Assembly (NCBI GenBank): GCA_014621425.1
Contig: JAANBB010000428.1
Location: forward strand, 1 to 33,557
DNA length: 33,557 nt
DNA from: Cylindrodendrum hubeiense
Lineage: Eukaryota > Ascomycota > Sordariomycetes > Hypocreales > Nectriaceae
Reading direction: 5' to 3'
Made by a program: the position numbers and the translations under genes. Shown in pieces: positions 9,409 to 18,900 of this stretch. A model generated the notes under the pieces. It was given only the letters and a program-made list of their open reading frames with translations. It made no database searches and had not been told where the DNA came from. Positions within the stretch are counted from its first letter, which is position 1, and each line of letters begins with the position of its first letter.

Positions 9409-10669
9409 TCAGTAAGAAGGCGTGATGGCAGTGCAGAGATGGACCGCGATGTTGTACTGCGATTCTTCGTTCTTGGCATCGTGGTACTCGTCGAGGATTA
9501 GAACCTCGATATTCTGCTCCCAAACATCATCGACAGCCAAGTGCAGCGGATCATGAAGCCTTTTTGGTGTCTGTCGGCACATAATTCTTGCCACGTCGAA
9601 TGATCGCCCATACAATAAGTCATGGTAATGCTGGTAGGTTTTCAGATCGTGGTACCGCTGCTTCAAGAAGTTTCCAGTGCAAATCACGAAATCGTACTTG
9701 AAAGATCGGAAGCCGGGATCTCTCAGCCATGTCGAGAATGATGAACGAATGGCTCGTTTCCTAATAATATGTGTCAGCTAATAACCACTAGAGCAGGGGT
9801 ATACTAACTTACCTTGTAGAAATGGGTTCGAATCTCATGATACCACTATGCCACACACCCAGGACGACAGACAATCAGATTAAACCCACGAGCCATCGGG
9901 GGCTTCAACATCTGTAGTTCCATGGCCGCAACCAAGGCAGTTGGCGATTTTCCAAGCCCCACGGCAGCACTAAGGAAGCCCCCTCCAAAGTCGGACCGAG
10001 CAAGGGTCTTCAACTTTTCCTTTCCAATCGCCTGCCATAGTTTAAGCTGCGTTTTGAGGCAGGGCACTGCTGTTGGTTTGATCTTCGTGCTGGTCACAGA
10101 GAGCTATTCAGTCACAAAGTGGTCAGCACATAAACATCGAGATATGTGAGAGTCAATGCTTACAGAGAGTGCCATGAATTCAGGCGAATTGACGTAATCA
10201 ACAATGTCAACAACGACACATTTGGCCTTTATGTGCCCTGGAAGTGTATGGGAGCCCCATACATTAAGTGTAAGTGCATTTCCAGATGCCTCGAGACCGG
10301 TGTGCCAGACCACATTTGCTTCGTCGGCTGTATATTCATCTCGTAGGCGCTTCTGGTCGTCAGAGCTTTGAGTCCTTTCTTTTTCTTCGTCATAGACACA
10401 ACGGCCTGGCTTGTAAATCGAGGCGATTCTGCACTGAATATTGTTCTTTGGGTTCTTGCAGTGCTTTTGTGTCTGTTTTTTTTGGACTTGATGCATAGAA
10501 CTTCGACCCCGTTGGTAGGTGCTGTATGCTGGTTGCTCATCAACTGGATGGATCTGAGGATACGGTTTGGCAGAGCTCGATGTATCATATCTTCAACGAT
10601 GGGGAATAGAGATGCCCCTGTCCATCCGCAGCGTGTGGGGTAAGAAACCGCAATTGTAGCACGTCTATA
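9409..10669 (-). pseudogene. Decayed N-terminal part of an SNF2-type helicase/ATPase
   Basis: Read on the minus strand, pieces align in order as one protein. First comes a segment from about 10669 (TIAVSYPTRCGWTGASLFP). Next is 10496-10164 (CVYDEEKERTQSSDDQKRLR). Then 10103-9813 carries an ATP-binding loop (GGGFLSAAVGLGKSPTAL), and last is 9760-9409 with a DEAH-box-like motif (VLILDEYHDAKNEESQYN). Introns with good signals sit at 10163-10104 and 9812-9761. The gene is broken: the frame changes at an 8-base A run (10476-10483); an in-frame TAG at 9846-9848 stands where CAG (Gln) would be expected before WYHEI; frame is lost by one base across the last intron; and nothing of the C-terminal helicase half follows the DEAH-like motif. 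SNF2-like assignment rests on the motif pair and spacing. I regard it as a pseudogene, not a short functional protein. Confidence 0.68.
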
Positions 10670-10721
10670 CTGCATTAGATGATGATGTTCTTATATGTGG
10701 GCAGTAGAGTAGGACAGTGCT

Positions 10722-11053
10722 TACTTGATGTGAAGGTGTATCTTGACCATGGATGGGTCTGTTGTACACTCGATGAAGGTATGCAAGGTGCATGAAAGGC
10801 GTGATTGTGTGGCATGAAGAGTGATGTCCTTGAACATCCCTCCGACGAAAAGATATCGAGCTGTCTTCGAAGTTCTGGAGATAGCATCCCGGCTTGCCGG
10901 AGTGCAAAATGAGCTGATGGTATCGATCAACTCTTGAGACAGGCTGTAGAGCTCTGTTGGGCTACTTGAGTCGACCACTTTCAAGATTTCTGCTTGCTGA
11001 TGTGGTGGAAAGCAGAGGGTAATTAATTGGCGGTCGAAGTTCGGGAATACAAT
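10722..11053 (-). pseudogene. F-box-like protein fragment
   Basis: An open minus-strand frame runs from just after a stop (11054-11056) to an intron-like donor at 10724. It contains an F-box-like stretch, LSQELIDTISSFCTPASRDA, then SRTSKTARYLFVGGMFKDIT, which has the usual LP-x-EL pattern with the P changed to S and the later hydrophobic positions kept. No in-frame ATG precedes the motif, and no plausible continuation follows: splicing at 10724-10670 into the next segment gives a stop after about 28 codons in the matching frame. It is therefore probably a remnant. It could instead be an internal exon of a rapidly evolving F-box gene whose first exon I cannot see. Confidence 0.5.
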
Positions 11054-11222
11054 TTATGGTAGAATATGTGTTGGTGATTCACTGTAGATTTTGAACCCCC
11101 ACCCAGGCTTAGGGAAATTGAATTAAAGTGATAGAACACGGGGACAGGGAGGCTTTCTGCTTTCTTTACCACTGAATTTAGGTGCGAGTCAGAGCGGAGT
11201 GTATTTGTCACTCAGTGTCTCA

Positions 11223-11251
11223 ACTCCAGATCCGAGTTTTACATCTGGAGT
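11223..11251. repeat. Short perfect hairpin
   Basis: The arms actccagat (11223-11231) and atctggagt (11243-11251) are exact reverse complements around an 11-base loop. It lies between the two oppositely oriented F-box/LRR-like fragments. It could be chance. Confidence 0.5.
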
Positions 11252-11286
11252 AGCCCTTCTTTCATTTTCTTCTTCATGACTTTCAG

Positions 11287-11644
11287 ATTCATGACATCAC
11301 GATAACACCCATTGCGGCACTGCTTAATCTGGTGACGTTGGGAAGACTATACGTCTCCTTTGCCTCATAATTCCAAATCATCCAACTCCTGTGTTACAAA
11401 TCCTTGAACTTAATATTCACGGCCTATCTACTGAGCAGGCAACTAAACTTACTACTGTTTTGAAGTCAACAGCGCCACGGCGAATCCGAGACCTGACAAT
11501 TGCCGTTCATGAAAGCTTTGAACCTGTCGCCATCAAGCGAAAGAATTGCAAAAGACTTAAAGCATCTCGAATAGTTTGGTGCTTTCTGACCACAGACACG
11601 ATAAAGGAAAAAGCTTACCTCATATGGCAAATCAGGTTCAGCTG
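11287..11644 (+). pseudogene. Leucine-rich (F-box/LRR-like) fragment with a frameshift
   Basis: On the plus strand, one frame reads ITPIAALLNLVTLGRLYVSF and ends at TAA 11368-11370. A second frame from about 11373 reads PTPVLQILELNIHGLSTEQA and then TTVLKSTAPRRIRDLTIAVH up to a good donor (gtaagt at 11645), with an intron probably ending at 11699 (branch gctaacc). Both halves look like consecutive leucine-rich repeats from the C-terminal part of a fungal F-box/LRR protein, separated by a one-base shift. It points away from the F-box-like fragment at 10722-11053. Identification is tentative because the repeats are short. Confidence 0.4.
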
Positions 11645-11699
11645 GTAAGTATCAACCTGTCCTTCCAACTTCCAGGTGGCTAACCACGAGAATCAACAG

Positions 11700-12362
11700 G
11701 AGTCTAGCTCTCATACTCTATCAAGACAAGTGCATGAGCTCATCATCAAGTAACATTTCATCGCAAAGAGTCAGTCGGCGTGCGTTTATGTATGAATTGA
11801 GGTTGAGAAATAGGGTTGGGATTATGAGTTAGGATTAAGATGACGTGTTAGGGATAGGGTTAGCCGTTATTAGCATTTATAACGGTGCACTGAATTACAA
11901 TGTCCCATGCTGAGACAGATGATTACAGTCGTTTCTTGAATCAATTGTCTGGACGTGGGGGCGGCTAGTCCGACGACATGGCGGCAACTACTGAGGATGA
12001 AAACCATGAAGGAGATGACAAGGAAGACGAAGGAGATGCTTAGGTAGTAAAGCAGTGGGGATGCAACTCACAGTGACTGCTTTTATGGGCAGCAAGCACG
12101 CAAGTAGCTTGGTAGGGTTTGATCAAGAGACCCGGGGCATCAGAGGTTTTTACATAGATGCATATTAACTCTTTTGCTCTACTGTAAATCATACCAGGCC
12201 ACGCGATTGGGCTTCATGATGCCTAGTTTCACCCACCGCCCAGAACCCTTACCCGTGTAATAGTACAAACGCCTGCCTTTTTGTCACTCTAACGCATTAA
12301 ACTGCCATAGGCTGCTCTCCGATCAATATCTGCCCCAGAGAGCTGCAACTAAAATAGCCGCC
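11700..12362. other. Gene-poor interval before RTF1, with a telomere-like patch
   Basis: No credible gene. At 11811-11863 there is a G-rich patch with several degenerate TTAGGG-like words (tagggttggg, gagttagg, gtgttaggga, tagggttag). A tiny acidic open frame (11979-12044, 21 codons) is probably chance. The last 200 bases should be the 3' UTR of RTF1, which ends at 12363 on the minus strand. Confidence 0.5.
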
Positions 12363-14418
12363 TCAAATCTCAATGTCAATATCCAGGTCCAGCGACCCAA
12401 TCACGTCATCGTCCATCAGGGGCTTGTGGATGGTCGGGATGCCCTTCTTCTCCAAGTACTTCTCCTCCTGGAGCTTCGCCAGATGTGGTAGCAACTGAGA
12501 CTTGGACGGAGTGGCCTTGAGCGCGTCGTTCGCCGGCGTACTGGTGCCACTGTCCTCGGCCGCCTTCTCCTTCACCTTGTCGTTCACATCGTACACAAAC
12601 TTGGCCTTTGTCCTCAATCGTCGGGACATGTCCCCCTCGTATGCTTCGCCGCGCTTAAGGGCCATTTCAATCTCACGGGACTTGGCCTTCTCCTTCAGTT
12701 GTGCCTTTCGCACCGCCTCTCCGTTGAGGCGTCTGTTCTCTCGATTGCGCTCAGCCAATCGGTCTTGCTCGCTCTTGCCCTTGGGAGCATCCAGGTTTTT
12801 AGACGCCCCAAGGCTGGTCTTGAAGGCGAGTCGCTGCGTGCCGAGCTTGTCGAGCTCCTCCTGCAACTCCTCAACCTTGTGGTCATCTCCGCGCTCTCTC
12901 GCCTCCTCCAGCAGCCGGGCCACTCGCTCTCGCTCCGCGGGATCGAATCGTCGGCGCAAATCGTTCTTCCGCTTGAGTCGGGCCTTGATCTCCTCATTCG
13001 TCCACTTGTGGGTGATTAACGAGTTGATGTCGTCAATCTTGTCTGAGAGGAAGTTCTTGCTAGGGAGAGTAACGCTCTCATTGAGACAGGTAACCTTGTA
13101 TCGGTTCAGTTCGCTCTGCAGTCGACATTAGCTCATGACGCGAACCAGATCGCTCATCTCAAACTCACATCGACAAACTTTCCGCTTGAGGCAGCGATGA
13201 AAGGAAACTCTTTGACCGCCTTTCCATGCGCTGCCTTGACGTACTGATCGGTAACAAACGAGCCGTTGGGGCCACTGAGAGCGTAAGGTCGGCTGGTCGT
13301 GAAGCCTACAGATTGTCAATACGGCCGGGGATATATTTCAGACTTTCAAGCGTACCTTTAATCACAGCCATGCGATACTGTTCCACGCCCGTCTCGGGAT
13401 GTGGACCCAGGGCAATGCGAATGTAGCAGCCGAGGATAGACTGCTCGAACCCAGGAGTAAAGCAGACCTGGGCGAACTCGTTTCGTCCAAGTCGCACGCG
13501 CTCGTAATCGCGAAGCTCAGGCGGTGGAAGATCCCGAGGCGCTTCAGCGTCAGGAGTACGAGAACGTCCACGGCCAAACTCATCATCGCTCTCGGGCTCC
13601 CGGGAGTCTCGTCCTCGGGGAGAATAATCACCCTTCCGCCTCTCGTGGTCCTCTCGCCGCCGGGCTTTCTCGGCCCTGGCACGTCGCAAAGAATCCATTG
13701 CAGACTCGCCCTTGCCGCCAGTTCGCTGTCGCGATGCCTTACGCTCGCCATCTTGTAATTCGGCGGTGTCGGCACTGCGCTTCTTCTTGACCTGCTTGCG
13801 CTCCTCGTTTTCCACGTTGCTGACCATTTGGCGAAGCAGTCGGTTCTGGCGCTGGCGCTCAATCTCTGAGATACGATCGGCAATAATTTGTTCTCGCTCG
13901 ACTTCTCGCATAGCCATGATCTCGGCCTTCTCCACCTGGCTCACGTACATTCCATCGACCGGATACTTGTCATCTTCGGCGGCAGCAGCGGCGGCAGGGG
14001 CAGGGCGACCTCGTGAGGGCTCTGCGTCAGAGTCGGATTCGTCCATTGGCGCTGATTCCAGGGAGTTTGGTGTACCGGGTGTAGAGGAGCTAGATGAGAG
14101 AAACCCAATGTCAGCAAAATTCAGCCTCGGTGGCAATTCCCAGGGGATTCTGAGCTTGAAGTGAAGGTCAAGCGAACCTGACGCGACACCTCAAGCAAAA
14201 GGAAACTCGTGAAGTGAAGGTGAGGATGAAGTCACTTACGCCTCGCCTTCCTCCTCAGAGTCATCATCTCGACCTCCCCTCCGCTTCGCCTTCTTCGCCG
14301 AGGCCTTCTTCTTAGCAGGTGGCGGCGACGCCGACAGCTCCCTATCATCGTTGCCAGAGCCCTCATCCTCGGAATCTCCGCCCGCAAGGGCGAGAAGCTC
14401 GTCGTCGACGTCAGACAT
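12363..14418 (-). CDS. RTF1: Rtf1, Plus-3 domain subunit of the Paf1 transcription elongation complex
   Basis: On the minus strand the exons are 14418-14240, 14089-13356, 13305-13169 and 13115-12363, giving 600 residues. The N-terminus is acidic (MSDVDDELLALAGGDSEDEG) with a lysine-rich patch. The middle is a charged, coiled-coil-rich region (EREQIIADRISEIERQRQN) with an SR/RD-like linker. The Plus-3 domain spans about 252-386 (LRDYERVRLGRNEFAQVCF, then IKGFTTSRPYALSGPNGSF, then LNRYKVTCLNES). The C-terminal third is basic and helical (DLRRRFDPAERERVARLLEE). In yeast, Rtf1 links the Paf1 complex to Spt5 through Plus-3 and promotes H2B ubiquitination during elongation in the nucleus. Intron 1 is 150 nt, introns 2 and 3 about 50 nt, all GT-AG and frame-preserving. 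The gene is divergent from COQ7 and shares its promoter gap. Confidence 0.95.
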
Positions 14419-14956
14419 GGCGATTGCGGTGTTTCGCGCTCGTCACAATCTCTGACTTTTCAGCTCTCAGGGGTTGCGCTCGCGACGCGATGTCGAACGA
14501 GTACCGAGCGTCGTACCGCGTTGACTCGAGGGGTTTTGGAGATTCGGGAGCAGTGAATGGTGCGAGGGCGTTCGCGAAAAGGCGCTGGAGCAAGCGATGG
14601 ATGGAGTGAAGCCGGGATGGATGAAACGAATATGTAAGTGTAAAGAGAAAAGTGAGCGTCCTCGCACTCAACAAACAACCTGTTCGGAATTCGTCGTCCT
14701 GCAGCCAGCGCGTGATTGGCCAAGGCTATGTCATCCAAATCCACGTGTAGAGTGGGCCCCTGTCCGGCTCAGCTTTAGTCCGGCCAAGGTGAGTGCTCGG
14801 TGACGACTCGGTGTATTCACCGTAGCGCGGGAAACCGACCTTCCGCGCCGTTGTCGCCGTGGTTCGATTTCGGGAAATGGAGGGCACCACTTTAGTTTCC
14901 GATCCCAATTGACGACACAAGCCGGCCATTTCAACCATATAGGCCAGTCGACAACA
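14419..14956. promoter_or_regulatory. Shared promoter gap between RTF1 and COQ7
   Basis: The two start codons are 538 bases apart in head-to-head orientation, so this gap must hold both promoters. It has an ATTGG/CCAAT box at about 14714-14718 and a palindromic CACGTG E-box at 14742-14747, both usable in either direction. No TATA box is obvious. Small open frames here lack family signals. Confidence 0.5.
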
Positions 14957-15738
14957 ATGGCGCCGACACGAGCTCTCGCCCGCCCTATGCGTGCCCTCTG
15001 CGCGAGGCCAATCGTCCCTCTTCGCCAGCCGTACATCCGTGCTATAGCTACCTCGTCAACTGCGCAAGCTTCTGTCTCGACCGGGTCTGCTGAACCTCCC
15101 CGGAAGCGCAAGCCGCTCACCAAGGAGCAGCGCGAGTTTCTCGGCTCCGCCGTACGCCTCCCCGCCTCAATTGCGTGCGCTGCACCGCTGACATTCCCCT
15201 CCAGCTCCGAGTGAACCAAGCCGGCGAACTTGCGGCCGTCCTCATCTACGCCGCACAAACCCCGGTTCTCCTCCGCAACCGCCCGCACCTCCGGAAGCTG
15301 ATGGCGCACATGTACGACCAGGAGGTAGGCCACTTCAACACCTTCAACAACCTCATCCACAAACACCGCGTCCGGCCAACCGCCATGTATCCCCTCTGGT
15401 CCGTCATGGCTACTGGCCTCGGCTGGTCCACTGCCATGATGGGCTACGAAGCCGCCATGGCCTGCACCGAAGCAGTGGAAACTGAGATTGGTGGTCACTA
15501 CAACGAGCAGATCCGCAGTCTACTCGAGATGGTTACGCAGTGGGAGGCAGAGGGATACGAGATGGGTGAGGAGCTGTCGGAGTTAATCAAGACACTAAGG
15601 AGGATTCGAGATGAGGAGTTGGAGCATCTGGACCACGCCGTAGAGCACGACGCCAGAAAGGCGGAGCCGCACTGGCTTCTCACCGGTGTGATTCGAGCCG
15701 GCTGCCGCGGAGCTATCTGGGTGAGCGAGAAAGTTTGA
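14957..15738 (+). CDS. COQ7: Coq7, mitochondrial 5-demethoxyubiquinone hydroxylase
   Basis: Two exons (14957-15151 and 15205-15738) join in frame and encode 242 residues. The N-terminus is arginine-rich without acidic residues for about 40 positions (MAPTRALARPMRALCARP), a typical matrix targeting sequence. The diiron hydroxylase core follows: LRVNQAGELAAVLIYAAQ, MYDQEVGHF (E-x2-H), the conserved RVRPTAMYPLW, AMACTEAVETEIGGHYNEQ, and DEELEHLDHA (E-x2-H), so all iron ligands expected for the family are visible. Coq7 performs the penultimate step of ubiquinone synthesis, hydroxylating demethoxyubiquinone within the CoQ synthome at the inner membrane. The upstream frame is open back to 14909, but 14957 (acaacaATGg) gives a clean targeting peptide. 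The 53-nt intron has a gctgac branch site. It converges on the phospholipase D gene 244 bases away. Confidence 0.97.
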
Positions 15739-15982
15739 AAAGACAACTTGATTGATTGTATTATACATGTAAGAAGGATATGCGTGGCCGCTTGATGGAA
15801 AATTATGTATATATAGTCCACAAAAGAACCATGCGCGTTTTGTTCTCTCGGCATCAGGCGCCTAGTGAATGCTCCCTTGACCTTCTTGGAAATGTGAACT
15901 CCCAATAAACTCCGTTGCGATGCATTTGTACACCTTTTGATATGTCCAAGGCTTTCGACCACTGTATCAGCGCCATTGCATA
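15739..15982. other. Convergent 3' region of COQ7 and phospholipase D
   Basis: Two genes point towards each other across 244 bases, so this segment must serve as both 3' UTRs. There is an AT-rich patch (attgtattatacatgt and tatgtatatatag, about 15753-15820) that could carry poly(A) signals for the plus strand. Transcripts may overlap. No separate gene is present. Confidence 0.5.
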
Positions 15983-18900
15983 TTAATTGCTGCAATTTGT
16001 TAGCTTCCATTCCTTGTACAACTTCCAAAATGCGACTTACTAGATTGCCAACGGGGCAACGCCGTCCACTTGGTAACCCCAGTTGCCGTTCTGCTCTTCC
16101 GTAAGGAGCCAGTCGTAGGGGAACTGCACCAAGTTTCCCTGAACCAAGTTCAGCAAATCTTCAGCGTGAGCGCGCGTGGGCATGTCCTCAATGGTAAATC
16201 CACGGCGACTGTTCTTCGTCGTAGCCCGGCGACGGCGCTTAACCGACCCGATACCTCCAAGAGGTGGTGCATTCGTCTCCCTCGAGGAGGGCTTCTCAAG
16301 AGTCGAAAAGGTTGTTCGTCGGTCTCTATCCCTGGTGCTAAGCTGCGGCTCCAGGAATTTGCCGTGGTTGTTCTCAAAGGCGGGGAACGGAGTGTCTCCA
16401 ATCGAATAAACTGGAGAGGGTGCCTCCATCGGCCGTGGGCTGTTCCCACCATTGTCTGTATCAAGCCTTGGCTGAGAGGCATTGTTGCCATCAACGTCGT
16501 GAGCAGGTTGCTTCTCTTTCAACTCCTTGTTTCCCTCGTTAGGGATGACAATCCTGATCCTCTCTTCATCATGTTTATGAATAGGCAGCTTCTCGGCCAG
16601 CTTTCCAACGACTTCATGTTCAGCAGCCTTCGCCAAAACCTCCGGTCCTGGTGCGCTAATGCCAGCTCCAGCAGACGTTGACCCGCGATGGCTGGGTTCG
16701 GGTTTAACCTCAGAGCCCTGTCGCGAACGACCCTCCATGCTTGCGTTGAATCGCTTTCCATAGTCGACATACTCTCGGTACTCGGCCCATGTGCTCACCT
16801 CCGAGTCCGGCATGCAGCGGAAGACTCTGCGGTACAACTTTGTATTGTTTGCAGCAACACGGTTCCAGATTTCGTCAAGGAAGGTGTTGCTAATGGGATC
16901 TCGCATGCAGTCCTTGTCAATCTGAGCAGCTTGGATATCTGCTGCCATGGGATGGACAAGCCCGATCGTGGGCCGCCCAGACTCAGGATCGAAGTGCATT
17001 GGGGGGCCGCCGATATCAGTGTCATCTACAATTGGGAGCGACGGTAACTGCGCAGCTCGTGGCAGTCCCAACTGATCCGTAGTCCGTCGATCCAAAGCAG
17101 GCATAGGAGGCAGGGGCTCGTTGTTGGCTTTGCTGGGGTCCACATACTTGTTCTCCCGGGGCAGCATTGGGGAGTTTGGTCCTCTCGGTGTCTGCAACGT
17201 TCCCTTGCCCTCGTTGCTGATGTTATTAACGAGAACTTCACGGCCGTTCACGATGACCGAATCTCGCCCGGAGTCAAGGCCAGCCTTCTCGGCATTCTTC
17301 CAGCCATCTGTGCCGTACCCAGTCACATCGAGCTGGTGCTTTCTCTTGCCCTCGGCCATCGCGCTTGATTCAGGCACATCCGACGACGAAGATGAGCTAG
17401 AGCTTGAGCTGGCAGATTCGTCCATTCGTTCAGCTGCCGCAAGATCAAGATCATGGTTGAAGCTCGGGATTTGGTGAAGGTCGGACCGTTTGCCGTCCTT
17501 AGATCCAGATCCCTCATTCTCTCTGTATATTTCCTCCATCTCTTGCTCAAAGTCCTGGCGGTCCATATCTGCCTGCCTTTCCTCTTCGAGGATCTCATCC
17601 ACATCCAGTCCTAAGTGCTCCCGCATCAGACGGAGGCGGAGCGTATGGGCAAAGCGGCCGACTTGGTAAGGCTTTCCACCCATTGTCGACATAATCATAT
17701 CCGTGTCCCGCACAATGGCGGCACACTCGGAGTCGCGGTTGCCCAACATGGATCGCTCATTGATATTAGCGGATCCAATAAGCGCCACACGGTCATCAAC
17801 GATGATGGTCTTAGCATGAATGTAGAGTTGTTCGGTCACAATAATATCTGTGCTCATGATTCCCCACTGTCGCAGAGAGTAAAAGCTGATATAGTCCTCC
17901 GGTTCAATACCAGCAAGGCGAAGTCGCCCAAAGATTGAGTCATCTCCTCTGCAGATGCTTCGGAACTGGCACATGAGAATAAGTCGGACACTAGTACCCT
18001 CTTGCTCGTCAACTGTATTCTGGAAACCAGGCATCAGGGGGATAATGATGACACATCGCCAGTCCTCATCGTTCTCGTGAGCACGGATAATCCGCTCCAC
18101 GATGGCATCACCGATACGGTTGGTAATTCGGGTGTTGTACGCCTCGGTGCTGGTGATGAAAAACTGGTTCTCAATGTAGACGAAGTGTTCAGAATCCTCA
18201 ATCATCTTAATGTAGGCGTTCTGGATGCTGTGCTCCGTTTCCTCAATGCCGAGGGACCAGGTGGTCGCTGATCGGAGGATCTGGACCTCGCAAGTTCCGG
18301 TGAGACCCAAAGCCTCCAGCTCTTCCACTTTGGCATCGGGGGCAGGGAGTAGAAACGGAAGAGGCCGTGTGGGCTTTCGTCCTCGACGCAGGTAGTTCCA
18401 GCGCTGAACGAAATGGCGCGTCAGATCTCGCGCGGGCTGCCCAACAACTTGCATCGAAATATCATGCCACGGCATACGAGGGACCTTGCTGCGGTCGTAC
18501 ATCTCCTCGTATGGCTCGTTGAGTCGGAAAAAGTCCTGCACTCGCGGGTTTGAGTAGTCCTTGCCCGGGAACAGTTGGCAGTGTTCAGCATCCTTGGGGG
18601 TCTCGGAAAGCTCGAATCCAGTGGGCTTGTCATCGGCAACAGGATGCTGAGGGCAATCCCAGCGTCCAAAACAAAGGTCAATACCACCAACGAATGCAAC
18701 ATCATGGTCCACAATGCAAATCTTCTCGTGGTGAGCAAAGAAGAATTGGTTCTTCTTGAACTGATTTGGAGATCTCTGGACAAAAATGTTCGGATGGAGG
18801 TTGAGCAACGAGAATTTGGTGTACTCCGAGTCGATTGGAATCGCGGCCTCGACGTTGCGGTAAACGATGACAAAAATCTTGACGCCCTCTCTAGCCTTCT

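Noticed and set aside
9825..9835. A tRNA B-box-like ggttcgaatct
   Set aside because: It lies in the decayed helicase reading frame (the segment after WYHE) and no A box or acceptor stem pairs with it.
14861..14870. A second B-box-like ggttcgattt between RTF1 and COQ7
   Set aside because: No A box at the right distance and no acceptor stem; chance match in the promoter gap.
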